Positions 34,573-47,400 of a DNA stretch of 64,000 nt are shown here, in pieces; position 1 is the first letter of the stretch; each line of letters starts with the position of its first letter. A program made the translations under genes and the position numbers. Under the pieces are notes generated by a model. It was not told the origin of the DNA. It was given only the letters and a program-made list of their open reading frames with translations, and ran no database searches. Origin of the DNA: Entomortierella parvispora (lineage: Eukaryota > Mortierellomycota > Mortierellomycetes > Mortierellales > Mortierellaceae); the NCBI GenBank assembly GCA_963573315.1, contig OY752151.1, positions 1,054,001 to 1,118,000 of the forward strand, in the 5' to 3' direction.

Positions 34573-36494
34573 CTACTTCTTGGACTTCTTCTCCTTCTTC
34601 TCCTTCTTTTCCTTCTTCTCCTTCTTGTCCTCCTTCTCGGTCTTCTCCTTCTTGTTCTTCTTGGCAGGGGCCTCGTCCTCAACCTTTCTCTTCTTGCTGC
34701 TCTTGGCTGATGAGTCCTCATCCTCACCGGCGGCGTCCTTCAATCCATCGATGACCTTCTTCATGGTATCTGCGTTCTTGGTAGGGGTGGCACCGGACTC
34801 GTAGAACTCGAGACGTTCCTCCACCTGCTGCTTCATGGCCTCACCAAATTTGGTCGTGGGCAACTCGCTGAAGCAATCGATACGGGAAGCAATTGAGCAC
34901 TTGTTGGCAACGAAGCGGGAGATACGACCCTTGTTCTTGGCACCGGCACGGCCAATGAACGAAGAGTGGTAGATCAAACCGTACTTGGGGGTATTGCCCT
35001 TGGTCTTCAAGGCACGGAAGAGAGCCTTTTCGGCACCAAGAATCTGAACGGTCGAGGCGGGATATTTGGAGAGGTTGGTCAAGGAACCGGCGTGGGAGAT
35101 CAAACGAGCACCGACCATCTCGCCGATCAAGGCAGACAAGTTGGGTGCAACGTTGTTCATCTTGGAGATCAAGTACTCGTGCAACTTCTTTCTGTAGTCG
35201 GACAGGTCAATGACGCGCTTGGCAAAGTTCTCAATGTTGATCATATCAATCTCGGAGATATCGGTACCCATGGAAGCACGGGCAGCGTCGATGATCTGCT
35301 GAGCCTGGGTAGCATCGCCAGTGATTTCTTCCAAAGCCTCCAACTTGCTCTCGGACAAATCGCTCTTGTTCTTGATGAGCTGGGCAAGCTTGGCAAACTT
35401 GTAGTTGTCGTTAACAATCTTGACGAGCTCGGGGAAGTGCCACGAGTACCACTCTCTGTTTACATCCAATTTCATTTGTAGTTTTTTTTTTTTTTTTTTG
35501 AAAGATGAGTGTTAGTGTCTGTGCTTTAAGGAATACTGGCATGTTAAAACGAAAAAGAAAACTCCCTTTACCTGATGCGCATGGCAAAGGTGTTAACGTC
35601 CTTGTCCATTTGATCCAAGAGAGCAATGGCTTGCATGATCATGTTGTCGGAACGGTGGACGTTGAACTTGACCTTACCACGGGAGTAGCTGTGACCCAAA
35701 CCAAGCTGGGCGCGCTCGAGATCACCCTCCTTGAGCTGCTTCAACAATTTGTCGCCGAACAAACGAACACCACGGACAAGGTCCAAAACAATCTCGCTGG
35801 CATCGACATCGTATCCGAGACCATCCTTGATAGATCCAGCAAGGGACTTCTCAGTGACACCCAAGACAACCTTGGACTTTTTGCCGGGCTTGGGGAGGTT
35901 CATCTCCAAGAAAGCCTTCAGGTGGTCGTTCATAATGCCTGTATGTTTGTTAATCCAAGATAGAATAGAAGAAACAAAAGTCCAATGGAATTTCGTATCA
36001 TGAACGCGATGGGCATCAATTGTGTGCAATTGAGAATAAAGGAAAAGAAACAGGCTGTTAGAATAGGGATAAAACGATGACTGGTGCACTCAAGGAAGTA
36101 TCGATCATTGACCCTACCCTCAGAGACGTCGTTCATGTTCTCAAGAGCGTGGGCAGCGCTCTTGAAGGGGGCAAAGGACTTGAGCTTGACCATCTTTCCG
36201 AACTTTGTGAGATCGACAGCAGCCTCGCAGACATCGGCAAGCTTGGAGCCGATTTCCTCTGACTCCAAACGCTCAAAGAGAGCGTATCCTGAGGAGCTCT
36301 CGTACAAGAAGTAGTTGACCTGCAATTGACAAGGATAGGCAGATATATCAAGGGAGGAGAGAAGGATATGCTTGTTAGGAAAAGCGCTTATGGATAATCC
36401 CAAAAAACATTGAGGGAAGAGTAACGACTTTGGTAAAAGACGACGGAAGAAGGGTCGCCTTGACCATGCGGTGTGAATGTATGCATGTTACCAT
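34573..36494 (-). CDS. nop56: NOP56, box C/D snoRNP core protein
   Basis: The gene has four exons: the start codon ATG alone (36494-36492), 36319 to about 36108, a middle exon beginning [18 protein letters not shown], and 35455-34573. Splicing yields [23 protein letters not shown]56 hallmarks are [38 protein letters not shown], and the Nop domain [20 protein letters not shown] with [20 protein letters not shown]. The C-terminus is a Lys/Glu-rich KKE/KKEK tail, as in yeast and animals. The protein joins Nop58, fibrillarin and Snu13 to guide rRNA 2'-O-methylation in the nucleolus. The one-codon first exon is inferred: it gives the expected start and correct phase, but an upstream alternative cannot be excluded. 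It is divergent from NOT4. Confidence 0.94.
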
Positions 36495-37226
36495 TGTGAA
36501 TATGTTGATGGGGGTAAATGGTATAAACAAGAGTGGGTACAACCAGATGCACACCCAAGGGAAACGAGTTGGAAAAAAAAAAAAAGAAAAACAGGTGACT
36601 GCGATCTGTGTTGATCAACTCGAACCCGTTATTTCCTTCCTCTTTGCTCGGAAATACATAGTTCTACGTCATAATTAAGGGTTTTGTATCTTGTGTTTTT
36701 GTCCTCTGCGTTCCTGCCTTGAAGACAAGCAACCTTTTTTCTCTTCTGTTCTTTCGCCTTTGCTGCATATACGATCGCATTCATTTCGCATCGCTTCTCC
36801 ACTCATCAAACGCATTTCATTCTCTAGCGTCCAATCATTCCCTACTCCTCCTCTCCCTCCTTTGTTATCATTCACATTCGTCTTTTGACCTACCAATAAC
36901 CCTCTTGAACCCAACTCTCCTAATCTATTTGCCATCTCCTTTTTGTCGTCAAGGCACTTATTTGCTTCGTCCTTGCATTCGATCATCTCCCATCTACTCT
37001 TCACTCTTCACATTGTACATCTTTTACGCTCGAGCTTCCAGGCTTCGTAATCACCTCTCTCTCTACTGATCTCTTTTTTAAATACCACATATTTTTTCAT
37101 CACTTTTTGAATCCATCCACCGCCCATTGGACCTTTTGTACTTTTTTTACATCAAAAAAGTGTCACCTTCAATTTTCAAACACACCACCGCTTTAATCCA
37201 CCACTACAATCAACCGCATTATCACC
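36495..37226. promoter_or_regulatory. Divergent promoter region between NOP56 and NOT4
   Basis: A 732-bp interval between two start codons that point away from each other, so it must contain both promoters and 5' leaders. It is CT-rich on the NOT4 side. No defined TATA element was identified; TTTTTTAAATACC near 37075 is AT-rich but unproven. Confidence 0.6.
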
Positions 37227-40200
37227 ATGATGTCTGACGAAGAAGATTTCGACTGCCCCCTCTGCATGGAAGAGCTAGACATCTCGGACAGAAACTTTCG
37301 CCCTTGTCCTTGTGGCTATCAGGTAATGTTGCTACACTTTTTTTTTTTTTCTTTTTTGTATTGTGTTCAGCGAGCAAGACACGATGATGGACTCTAACAA
37401 GATACATTTACTGCCTTTCAGATTTGTCGGTTCTGCTGGCATCACATCAAGGAAGATCTTAACGGTCGTTGTCCTGCATGCAGAAGGGTCTACTCCGAAG
37501 AGACTGTAGAGTTCACACCCATTTCCGCAGACGAGTAAGTGAATCGCCGCCACCATTTTTTTAGCTTTTTTCGGCGCAGCACCCAAGGTCCACTTTGATT
37601 ACTAAATGCTCCTTCTTGGACTCCATTTTTTCTTGATTAGGTTGGCCATGATCAAGAATGAGAAAAAGGCCAAGGAGCGCGAAAAGAAGGAAATGGAGGC
37701 CATGAACAGGAAACATCTCTCAAACATGCGAGTTGTACAAAAAAGTCTAGTCTATGTCATTGGCCTCCCCACAAAATTAGCGAATGACGAGGTACGGCAA
37801 GCTGCAATGACCTTTCGAACCGGCTGACCAGCAGCGATATTAATTCGGACCCCTTTATCTCGTTGGACCCATAGCACACTTTACGCCAGCACGAGTACTT
37901 TGGACAGTATGGCAAAATCTCCAAGGTTGTAATCAATCGAAGGAATGCCCCCATGCCAGTACCAGGATCTCCAGGTCAACCAAGCGTAGGGGTATACATT
38001 ACCTATGTTAGAAAAGAAGACGCAGCCAAAGCCATCGCAGCCATTGATGGCAGCATCTGGGATGGGAAAATTCTCAGGTGAGCTTTGTGTAGCCATTATC
38101 TTTTTTTCTTCAAAAGAGCTTCTAGACTCAACGTGACCTTTGTTTTCCTGGAAATTGTAGGGCGTCGTACGGCACTACAAAGTATTGCACATATTACCTC
38201 CGTGGCATGGCATGTCAGAATCCAGGATGCATGTATTTGCATGAACCAGGAGAGGATGCAGACAGCTATACAAAAGAGGATCTTGCAACTGGGTATGTTA
38301 CACGGCCAGGGTAATCGAGGAGTCGATGATACGTAATGAAAGTGGACCTTTCTAACTCCTTCTCTATATCCTGTGCTGATGACCAGTAGTAGACACCATT
38401 TGCAAGATCACATGGGACCCTATGATCCATACTCTCAAAAACCGGCAGTGCTTGGTCGCCCTCCATTGACCTCTCAGTCTTCGAGTTCTACACTAACACC
38501 GCGGCCAAAACCAGCAACAGTAGCCTCATATCATTCCGCATCATCGTCATTATCGGACTGGCCTGCCCCTGGTGAACGGTCTAATAATAGCGACGATAAG
38601 GATGATGAAGGGTCTGCACTACCAGCAACTGCGTCATGGGCTAAGATTGGAAGCAACCCATCGACCCCTACCCTGATGAGCTCGACACTGGCGCGTAGAA
38701 CAACTGAGCCTCCACCATTGAGGTCAAAGGGATCTACGACTTCGATCATCACTGGTGTTGTCGTTAACAATGGCAAGAAGAAGGAACCCGTCGCCAGGGA
38801 TACACCTGAACTAGATTGTACGTATGAATATGCCGCCCTTATCTTCATGAACATGAGCCCAATAGACTTACTCTAACATTCTGTTCCTTTTCAGATGCAC
38901 CTACTCCAGCGGAAGCGCTTGCAATTGAGGCAGCCGCAAAGGAGCGAATGCTTCAGGAGCAGCGTCAACTCCAGGAACAACAGCGGAAGCAACAGCAAGA
39001 TCAACCAGATGAGTCCTTGGAACAACAGACCGAGGTTTTGAATCGGAAACTACGAAAGCAGAGAATGCAAGAGCAGGAGCAGGAGCGCCTTGAGCTGGAG
39101 CGGCAGAAGCAGCAGCAAGAAATGGAGCAGAAACTCCAGTCTCAAAAGGAGAAGGAGCAAAAGAAGCTACAACAAGAACGGGAGGCCAAGGAGAAGGAAG
39201 AGAGAGAGAGATTCGAAAGAGAACAGAGAGAGCTGGAAGAACAAGAGCGGAGATTGGCGCAGAGTCAAGCAGATCTGTATGTTAGCGCGCCACCCCTGTC
39301 TTTGGGCTCCTTTTCATTCAATCCCGATGCAACTCTGTCAACTCTCCCGTTATCGTTTGGAGGCGCGGGAAGCTTGCTTCCTCTGGGTTCGGAATCAGGT
39401 GGTGCATTTGGCCTAGACAGTTTCTCGGCCTTCGCTAACATGCCACTCACTCCCGGACACTACACCGGATCTTTCAACCCCTTCTCGATGGAAGACGAGC
39501 CTCTCATGCGTCGATCCATGACTCAGCCTGCCAGGTCCTTTCTGGATGACGTTGATTATGACCCAGCAACTGGCCGTAACCGCCCGGTCGGCCCTCCTAT
39601 TCCTGGCAAGCCTAGGCAGACCTCTCGCTTTGGATTCGCAATGGAGGGACAGCAAGGCGAAACATTTGGTCGTGATGGCTATGCAGATTCCGCACAATCC
39701 ATGCAGGATGGATTCAGGGCACTCTTCCCCAATGTGAACGTCAGCTTTGGTGCAGGTGATGCGGCTCTGAACCTCCAACAACAGCAACAGCTTCAACAGC
39801 TTCAACAACAACAATTCGGACAGCAACAACAACAATATCAGTCTTCGCCGCTATTGCACCGTCGTGAAGAGATGTCCAGCTCTGGCATGTGGGGCTCGGC
39901 TGAAAAGCAGGATGCTCACATGTTCCAGCACAGCATGAGTCAATTGAACATGGACCCCATGTTGACAACCCCAAGCTCTCGAATGGCCGAGTATCACCAG
40001 CAACTTCATATGCAACAGCAACATTCCCAACGGAGCGCCCCTCCAGGAATCACCCGCGGTACGACCAATCCAACCATGATGAAGTCCCCCCCTCCCGGCT
40101 TGGAATCGGTTGTCCGTAGCGATGGCAGTCAGTGGACGGGATCGCAGCAACAGCAACAACAACAGCAACAACAACAACAGCAAAGGCAGCAGCCAATGTC

Positions 40201-40817
40201 AAGAGTCGGTGGCTGGGGATTGGACGGCTCAAGCTACCTGAACAACTCTACTCCAGGAGCAAACCAGGAGAACAGTCAACAAGACTTCTTTAGCTCATTC
40301 CTGAAGGCTGCCGCCGCTTCTCCTCAGAGTCAATCCGCAACACTCTCGCAAGGTGGCCAAGGGTCCAATACCTCGTTCCAAGATCCGGCAATTATGACAG
40401 CCCGTATGTCCTCTGCAGGAATGACTCGATCCTCCCTCGTGGAGGCCCTCCAAAATCCATCACCTATCAATGGAATGAATGGTTATAGGACTTCACAGGA
40501 GATTTATAGCCAGCACGAACATTCATCCGATGGTTCAAGCCGCCAGGTTGAAGGCGACAAAGTAGGCAGCAACGAATCCTTTCAGCAAAGACAGCAGGCG
40601 CAGCAACTACAGAGACAATCAACCCCAGACTCCCCTTCCTCTCTCCAGAATTTTCCTCTCGGATCCAAGCGGAAGGAGATCAAGTCTGTCAAGGGAGTTC
40701 TGAATTCTGGTATGAATGCCCCTCTGAGTGGAGGTTCGAGATCTCGTCCCTCATCTACCCCTGGATCACCCCTCGTTGAACCCCGTCTTCAACTTCATCA
40801 GACTCAGCAGCAGCAGC

Positions 40818-40867
<50 letters not shown>

Positions 40868-41740
40868 ATGCACTCTCAGCAGCCTGTTCAAGCTTTTGGC
40901 GCTGGGGAGTCACCGCTGATGAATGGCATGACCTTGGCAGCGGCTCGATCTGCCAAAGTCAAGTCTGATCTTTTGATGGGACTCAACTCGCCAGGCATTC
41001 GATCTGATCGATTCTCGTCAAGCAGCAACGGTAGCAGGGAAGCATCTGAGGCAGGCTTTGGTGGTGCAAGCAAATCGGGCGTTGTATCTGGTCCTCCCCC
41101 AGGCCTCGGAATGCCACCTTCATCTTTGCCATCGAACTCGAACAGCTCAAGCAACCCCAACGGCAGTGCTCAAGGTGACAATGGCAACAGCAATAGCAGT
41201 AGCCCCTACATGATGTCTAATGGGCTGTCGTCGTATGGATCTGGCTTGAGTAGTAGTAAGCCTATGGATGTGGCCAGCATGATGAGCGCCTTGGACTTCT
41301 TTGGACCTGGAGGATCGACAGGGTCCTCCATGATGGGATCACCCAACTGGGCCTCCCTGGGTCTGGACAGTAGTTATGGATCTGGACAACAGAGTGGAGT
41401 TAACAGCGGGCACCTGCAGCATTGGTCTCAGTCACCTTCTCAAGGCCATCGCAACATCCTAAACAAGGACGCCCACGGTGATATGAATGGGAGCAGCGGT
41501 CACCCTGCCAACAATTCTGGGAACAACCAGGGTGGCGGCGTATCTGGTGGTTCAGGAAGTTCAAGTCAGTTCAGTCCTTCATCGTCAACAGGTGGAACGA
41601 ACAATGGGTCTTCCGCCGTGACGGCTCATAGTGTGGAGGACCTTGAGCTGCAGGTTATCAATGCCAAGAAAGAGACAGAGATGCTTGAGAACCAGTTGAA
41701 CGCTGTGATCAAGCGCAATCGCCGCAAGATTTACGCCTAG
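37227..41740 (+). CDS. not4: NOT4/CNOT4, RING E3 ubiquitin ligase of the CCR4-NOT complex
   Basis: The gene starts MMSDEEDFDCPLCMEELDIS. The N-terminal C4C4 RING runs CPLC, CPCGYQICRFCWHHI and CPACRR over residues about 10-55, split by an intron after CGYQ. Then come a coiled Lys/Glu helix, an RRM (LVYVIGLP ... YITYVRKEDAAKAI) and a C3H1 finger CTYYLRGMACQNPGCMYLH. This RING-RRM-C3H1 order is diagnostic of NOT4. The last exon is very long (about 950 residues) and low-complexity: a Gln/Glu-rich coiled coil, several polyQ runs including a nearly pure CAA run at about 40805-40868, and Ser/Asn/Gly-rich stretches, ending in a short coiled coil NAKKETEMLENQL. NOT4 ubiquitinates ribosomal and proteasomal targets and links mRNA decay to translation quality control. 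Confidence 0.94.
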
Positions 41741-42370
41741 TCTCTACCTCTTGCCTTTCATTCTTCCTTCCTCAGTTCCATCTTTGCTACTTTCCTCTTT
41801 AGCTCTCCTTCCTTCCTTCCTTCCTTTCCTTCCCTTCCGCTCCTTCCCTAAAATCTATCTTATTTTCCCATCATTCTTTTCCCTCTCTCTCTCTCTCTCT
41901 TTCTCTGTCACTTTTCTTTCCTTTTTTGCCATTCCCTTCAACCTACACATACCATATTGCCGTGTTCTCTTGATGACGAAGAGAAACAGAAAAAGAACTA
42001 GTTTGAGATATGGAAAAAATACAAGAAAAATGACAACAAAAAATCTGTGCCCAATCACACAATCGTAAAGAAACAAAGTGCGGCGTGCCCATACGTTTCT
42101 TTTGTCCAGCAGGACATGGTTTTCCCGTTGGACAAGGAAATAACGTTTGGACGAATAGACACGGACAGAGCCTGTGCTCACTCTGGCTCATTAGGGTGTT
42201 TGGTCATAGTTTCTGTATTCTCACCTCTGTCCCTGCAGCGGCCTGAATGCCATGGGAAAGTTGCAACTTTGATCATAAGGGAAAGGGGAGGAGGGTTTTT
42301 TTTTGTTTTTTTTTTATTATATTACAACTTCCTTCGAATCAAGGAGCAGAAAAGGGAAAAGAACGAGAAT
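41741..42370. other. Convergent 3' flanks of NOT4 and the His-rich gene
   Basis: Pyrimidine-rich, with CCTT and CT microsatellites near 41810-41905. No gene is seen. Confidence 0.55.
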
Positions 42371-42805
42371 CTACTTGACGGGGTGGTGAATGGCAACGCC
42401 GGCAGCGTGCAAATCAATACCAGAGACCTTGTCACCAAACTTTTGGAATCTGTCCTCCTTGTCCTCATGGTGGTGGTGGTGGTGGTGGTGCTCCTCGCCC
42501 TCGACGTGCTTGTGGGGGTTCTCGTGGGGGACACCGACCATGCCGAACTCATGCTGGCCGTGGCTGGTACCGCCGAGGCGGCCAGCGACACCGGATCCGG
42601 GCAACAAAGGGTTCTCTGCGGTCAAGAGGATCTTTTCAGCAAAGTCGTTGCTGTTGTGGTGCTCCTCGGCCTCCTTGTGCTCTTGGTGGGAGTGATGACC
42701 GGTGAGCGTGTCGACGATACGCTCCTTGAGCGAGGGCTTGTGGTGGTCCTCCTCGACGACGACCTCGGTGACCTGGACGGACTCGATTTCAGTAGGGTTG
42801 GTCAT
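42371..42805 (-). CDS. Small His-rich acidic protein, function unknown
   Basis: This is an intronless 144-residue frame opening MTNPTEIESVQVTEVVVEED. It is hydrophilic with no signal peptide or membrane segment. Histidine is concentrated in two places: a GHHSHQEHKEAEEHHN stretch near residue 38 and a run of eight histidines after HVEGEE near residue 105. Between them is a Gly-rich part with GSGVAGRLGGTS. Codon choice is strongly biased to C/G-ending codons, which suggests high expression, and a TATA-like box lies about 140 bp upstream. The His clusters suggest metal binding or pH-sensitive behaviour, and the overall look resembles small stress proteins. Both are guesses; I do not recognise the family. 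Confidence 0.75.
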   Translation of the reverse strand: MTNPTEIESVQVTEVVVEEDHHKPSLKERIVDTLTGHHSHQEHKEAEEHHNSNDFAEKILLTAENPLLPGSGVAGRLGGTSHGQHEFGMVGVPHENPHKHVEGEEHHHHHHHHEDKEDRFQKFGDKVSGIDLHAAGVAIHHPVK

Positions 42806-42940
42806 TTTTTTGTTCTTGGGATGTGGAGTAGGTGGATGGGTATGTGAAAGGAAAGGGGAACGGTGTGGGAAAAAAAACTAGGAAAGGGAGAAAAAAAAAA
42901 GAAGAAAGAAGAAAACAGAACATGAAGCAGAGGCCGACAC

Positions 42941-42953
42941 CTTTTTATATACG
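42941..42953 (-). promoter_or_regulatory. TATA-like box of the His-rich gene
   Basis: On the minus strand this reads GTATATAAAAAG, about 140 bp upstream of the ATG at 42805. A short inverted repeat (CACGC ... GCGTG, 42969-42985) lies immediately upstream. The role is inferred from position. Confidence 0.5.
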
Positions 42954-44457
42954 CGTCCTTTTTTTTCCACGCGCAAAAGCGTGCTTACGTTAAAATAAAC
43001 AACGGGCAAGGGGGGGAAGAGGAGGCGCTCAAGGGAAAAGCAAGCAAGCAAAGAAAAAAAAAGTCATGATCAATAATTGGGAATTACAAAACAATGAGCA
43101 AGAAAGACGAGACCAAGAGGGAACTCAAACAGGTGCCAAACACTCGCAGCCCGAAAGATGGGCGCAACGAAGAAGGAACCAGTAGGAGAGGGGTTTTTCC
43201 AGAAGGGTCGAAGAACTGTTTTTGTTTGTGCTCCTCTTTGTCTTTGGTTCAAGATGACAAGAAACAAAATAAAGGTTCGAACAGCTGTCAGCCAGCAGGG
43301 AAAAGTAAGATTTTTTGCCACAAATTGCATGTTCTTTTACGTTCCATCGTCATTTCAGGCACCAACCAGCTTTCAGGAACTTCAAACGCGAGAAAAAAAA
43401 ATAACATCCATCATGCAAGACCTCGTTCTCTTCTTGTTTGAAAGACAACCGAGCGCATCCTCTTTGAAAATGAGGACAAAATGGAACGGCCCAGTTCCCT
43501 TTGTGTGTGTCCTTGTGTGAGTTTTTTTTCTTTTTCTTTTCTCTCAAAGGTCTCGCGAACCCATCTGTTAGCTTTGTTTGTTTCCTTCTCTCCTTTCCTT
43601 TCCTTTCCTTCCTTTCTTCCTTTCTTCCCTCTTCCCTTCTTTCCTCCCTCCTTCTTCACCACTACACCTTACCTTGTCATACACGTACCTTGCTGTCAGC
43701 CAAACAAGACCTGTCGTGTCGCAATTGGTGTCGTGACTTGAGAAATCACAATCCAACACTCTTGTTTCCCACAAAGTTGAGCAAAAGAAAACCTTGTGCT
43801 CCCCAAAGAGAAACCCGATGTTTGTTGTGTGTCTTGTGTCTTTTTCTTCTCACCATTCGCTATCGGTCGATTGCAGATTGGAGAAGGGTGCACAGAGACG
43901 AGGCGGGGCAATGTATCACTGACAATGAAAAGAGAGTGAGACTTTTAGAAGAGACAGGTGGAGATGGAGATACAGCAGCAAGACCTGGATCGTCTTGTTG
44001 CTCAGCTTCTCCACTCCTTACCCGTGTTCCTGCTGGCCATTCCCAAGACCACACAAGCGAAACATGTAGATGCAGGTCGCTGTCGTGCTTAATCCATGCT
44101 CCATTTTGTTGGTTGTGTCGGGGGCGGATGCGGGCGGCAAAAGAGTTTAATCTTGGGGTGCATGCATCTGCTCATGACAACGTTATGTATGCGCTTCAGC
44201 CTGAAAGATAGGCAGAGAGGTGGGCAGGGCCCTGTGCATGTTGAAATTCTCTTGCTTGGGTCGTTTTCGACCAGTGACAATGTCCCGATTTTCCCGAGAG
44301 TGTTTTTTTCTCTAGCAAATCAAAGTAACCAGAATTGTTCGAATTGGCACCGTGTGCCTTGGAGAGTGCCCCTCCAATCGGATTGTCAATCGAAAGCTCA
44401 AATGCGGGGGTATATTTACACGAAAATAATGCTTCTAAAATACAAAACTTCTATGCC
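42954..44457. other. Intergenic upstream of the His-rich gene, downstream of ABCC
   Basis: About 1.5 kb with no convincing gene. It includes a CT-rich tract at 43590-43660. The longer open frames are low-complexity and lack a family match or splice support. Confidence 0.5.
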
Positions 44458-47400
44458 TTAATGATGAATCTCGCCCGCCTGCTCCGCCAATTGGTAGAAC
44501 AATGACTTCTCCTTTTTCTTTAGCAATGTCTTTGGGGCATCGTATTCCGAAACCTGACCCTTCTCCATGACCAAGATCATGTCCGAGTCCATCACAGTCT
44601 TGATACGATGGGCAATCGTCAAGATGGTACGGTCCTTGAATTCCTCACGGATCGTGGTCTGAATCAACTCATCCGTCTCCACATCCACAGCCGCCGTCGC
44701 CTCGTCCAGGATCAAGATTTTTGTCTTCCTCAACAACGCCCGAGCCAAACAGATCAACGATCTCTGACCCACCGAAAAGTTCTCACCACCTTGAGAGACC
44801 TCAAAGGATAAGCCGCCCTCCAGGGTTCGGATATGATCACGAAGATGAGCACGCTCCAAAGCAGTCCAAAGCTCTTGGTCCTCATGCTCCTGGAAGGGAT
44901 CCAAATTCTGACGGACCGATCCTGCGAACAAAGTAGGATCCTGAGGGATGATCGACAAATGCTTGCGCAAATCCGCTAGACCCAAGGTTGAGATATCGAT
45001 TCCGTCAATCAAGATCGACCCCCCATTGTCATTGGCTGGCGAAGACAGAACCTCATTGATCGAGGACGCGTTAGAACTATTATCGCTGGTCTTGGCCCAG
45101 TAACTGTCCGCCGCCTCAATAATACGGAAGAGGGCGAGAGTCAAAGAGGATTTGCCAGCACCCGTCCTGCCCACCACTCCAACCTTGGCGCCTGGCAGGA
45201 CGTCAAATGAGACATCCTTCAGGACAAGTTCAAGACCCTCTCGGTAACGAGCAGAGTAGTTTTGGAACGTGATCTGACCATGTTGGGGCCAAGACTCGGG
45301 CAGATGCACGCCCGTGGTCAATGGCGCCTCGGTGTTCTTGATCGAGTATTCATGCACACGCTCGACTGAGACCAAGCTTCCGACTACGCGGCAGTAACAC
45401 CGCAAGCTGAAAACCACATGATCAGACACGGTCAGAGTGAAACTGAGGGCAAGGCCAGCCATGCTAGGATTCACCGAATCTCTGTTCATTACGGCCAACA
45501 GAGCCGAAAAAAGGACAATCAGAGCGCAAAGGGACTGTAGGCGCAGATTGAGCCAACGGTTGGTCATGAAGGTGGAGTAGAACATCTTGGAGTGCTGATC
45601 AACCTTGTGTGCGTTCTCGGCTACAAATCGATCTTGAAGCTGCATGGCACGGATAGACGAACAACCATGAAGCGACTCGGCAAAGTGTTGGTAGATTGGA
45701 GACTTTGCCTTGGATTCGAGACGCTTGAGAACAGTCGACGTCTTGATGTAGTACTTCTGAACTACCCAGTAAAGAAGGGCCATGGGCGGGATCGCGAGCA
45801 TGATCATCGGGGTGGCCACGGCGACCACAGTCAAAGAGCCAACCATATTCAACACACACTGGAGAGTAGCAATGATGCCGTTGGACACATGTTCGTCAAT
45901 CTCTGACATATCAGATGAGAAACGATTCAGGATTCGGCCTTGTGGGGTCGTGTCAAAAAAGGACATGGGCAATCGAATGACACGCTCCAGAATTTGCTCG
46001 TGCATCACCAACGACGCGTGAGGACACGCCAAGACAAAGCAGATGTAGGTCAGGTAGATGTCACACAGCATGTAGGAAAAGACCAGACCGGCATAGACAG
46101 CCAAGTAGTAAGCAACGGGCTTGTCGGTCGTCTCTACAGCACTAGTCCAGTGTTGCATCCAGATAGGAACCGAGAGCTCAAACAGCTCCCAGAGCACGTA
46201 GAACCCAATGAGCATTCCAAAGTAGGTGAAGGACCTAAAGTTCGTATAGTCGTATCTACGTTAGGATTGGTTCAAAATTGAAACTAAGGTATTGCAAAGG
46301 AGAGATAGACGGAGTGGTTATCACTTACATGGCTCTGATGTAATGCATGAAGGTGCTGATGCCAACGGCTTCTTCTTGGACACTCTCATCCTCAATCAAA
46401 TCACCATCATCATCTTTGTTGTCCTCGTCGTCCTTCTTATTCTTATCTTTGCCATCCGCACCGCCAACAATAGTCTCCGTCTCGCCCTCCTCATCTGAGG
46501 GAGCAGTAGATGAAGAGGCAGATGTAGAGGCAGCAGCAGCATCAGATGCCACCTTCTTGGCCTTCTTGTGCTTGGTTCCTTTACCGTTCCGAGCCGAGTA
46601 TTCGTTGATCAGTTGGTAGAAAGCATTCTTGGCTTTCATCAATTGTTTGAAGTGTCCACTCTCTGTGACGCGTCCATCTTTGATAACCAAGATCGTATCA
46701 ACCTGGTCCAGATGATGGATGCCATGGGTGACCAAGACGCGAGTCTTATCCTTGAGCAAGCCTTCGGGTCCAATCAGGTTTTGCCACAAGTGCTGATCGA
46801 CATGAGCATCCACGGCACTAAGAGGGTCGTCCAACAGATAAACATCGGCATCCTGGTAGGCTGCGCGGGCCAAGGAGATACGCTGCTTTTGACCTCCAGA
46901 CAAGTTGATACCACGCTCACCGATTTCCGTAGCGTCACCGGCGGCCAATATCTCGAGATCGGGCAAAAGACCGGCGGCATGGAGAATCTGATCGTAGCGC
47001 TCTTGGTCAAAGGACTTTCCAAACAGAATATTGTCGCGCACTGTTGCATTAACAATCCAAGCCTGCTGGGGAACATAGGCAATGGAACCAAACAGCTTCA
47101 CGGACCCTGCACGCTTGTACATGTCACCAATCAAGGCGCTCAAGAGTGAACTCTTGCCCTGCCCAACACGACCGACCACTGCTGTCAGAGAGGACTTTTC
47201 GATCGAGAGGTTGATGTCGAACAAAGTAGGCAAAGTGGCCTTCTTGACATGTTCAGCCGAGAGAAGGGCGGTAGTTTCTGATTCATCCTCAGTGGCGGCT
47301 TCTTCATCCTCTTCCGGTCCCCAAGCCAAGGTGGCATCAGTGAACTGGATCACAGGTGTGCGCGGGTCACGGGGCAAGTGGGGGATACGCTGGACGGCCA

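Noticed and set aside
35500-36490. Box C/D snoRNA inside NOP56 introns
   Set aside because: No paired RTGATGA and CTGA boxes with a terminal stem could be found in the introns read by eye.
42371-42805. Eight-His run as cloning-vector contamination
   Set aside because: The run sits inside a codon-biased gene with its own promoter and flanks continuous with fungal sequence; no vector sequence is nearby.
43501-44211. 236-codon plus-strand frame upstream of the ABCC stop
   Set aside because: Begins in a CT-rich tract (Phe/Ser/Leu runs), has no domain or splice structure and no promoter support.
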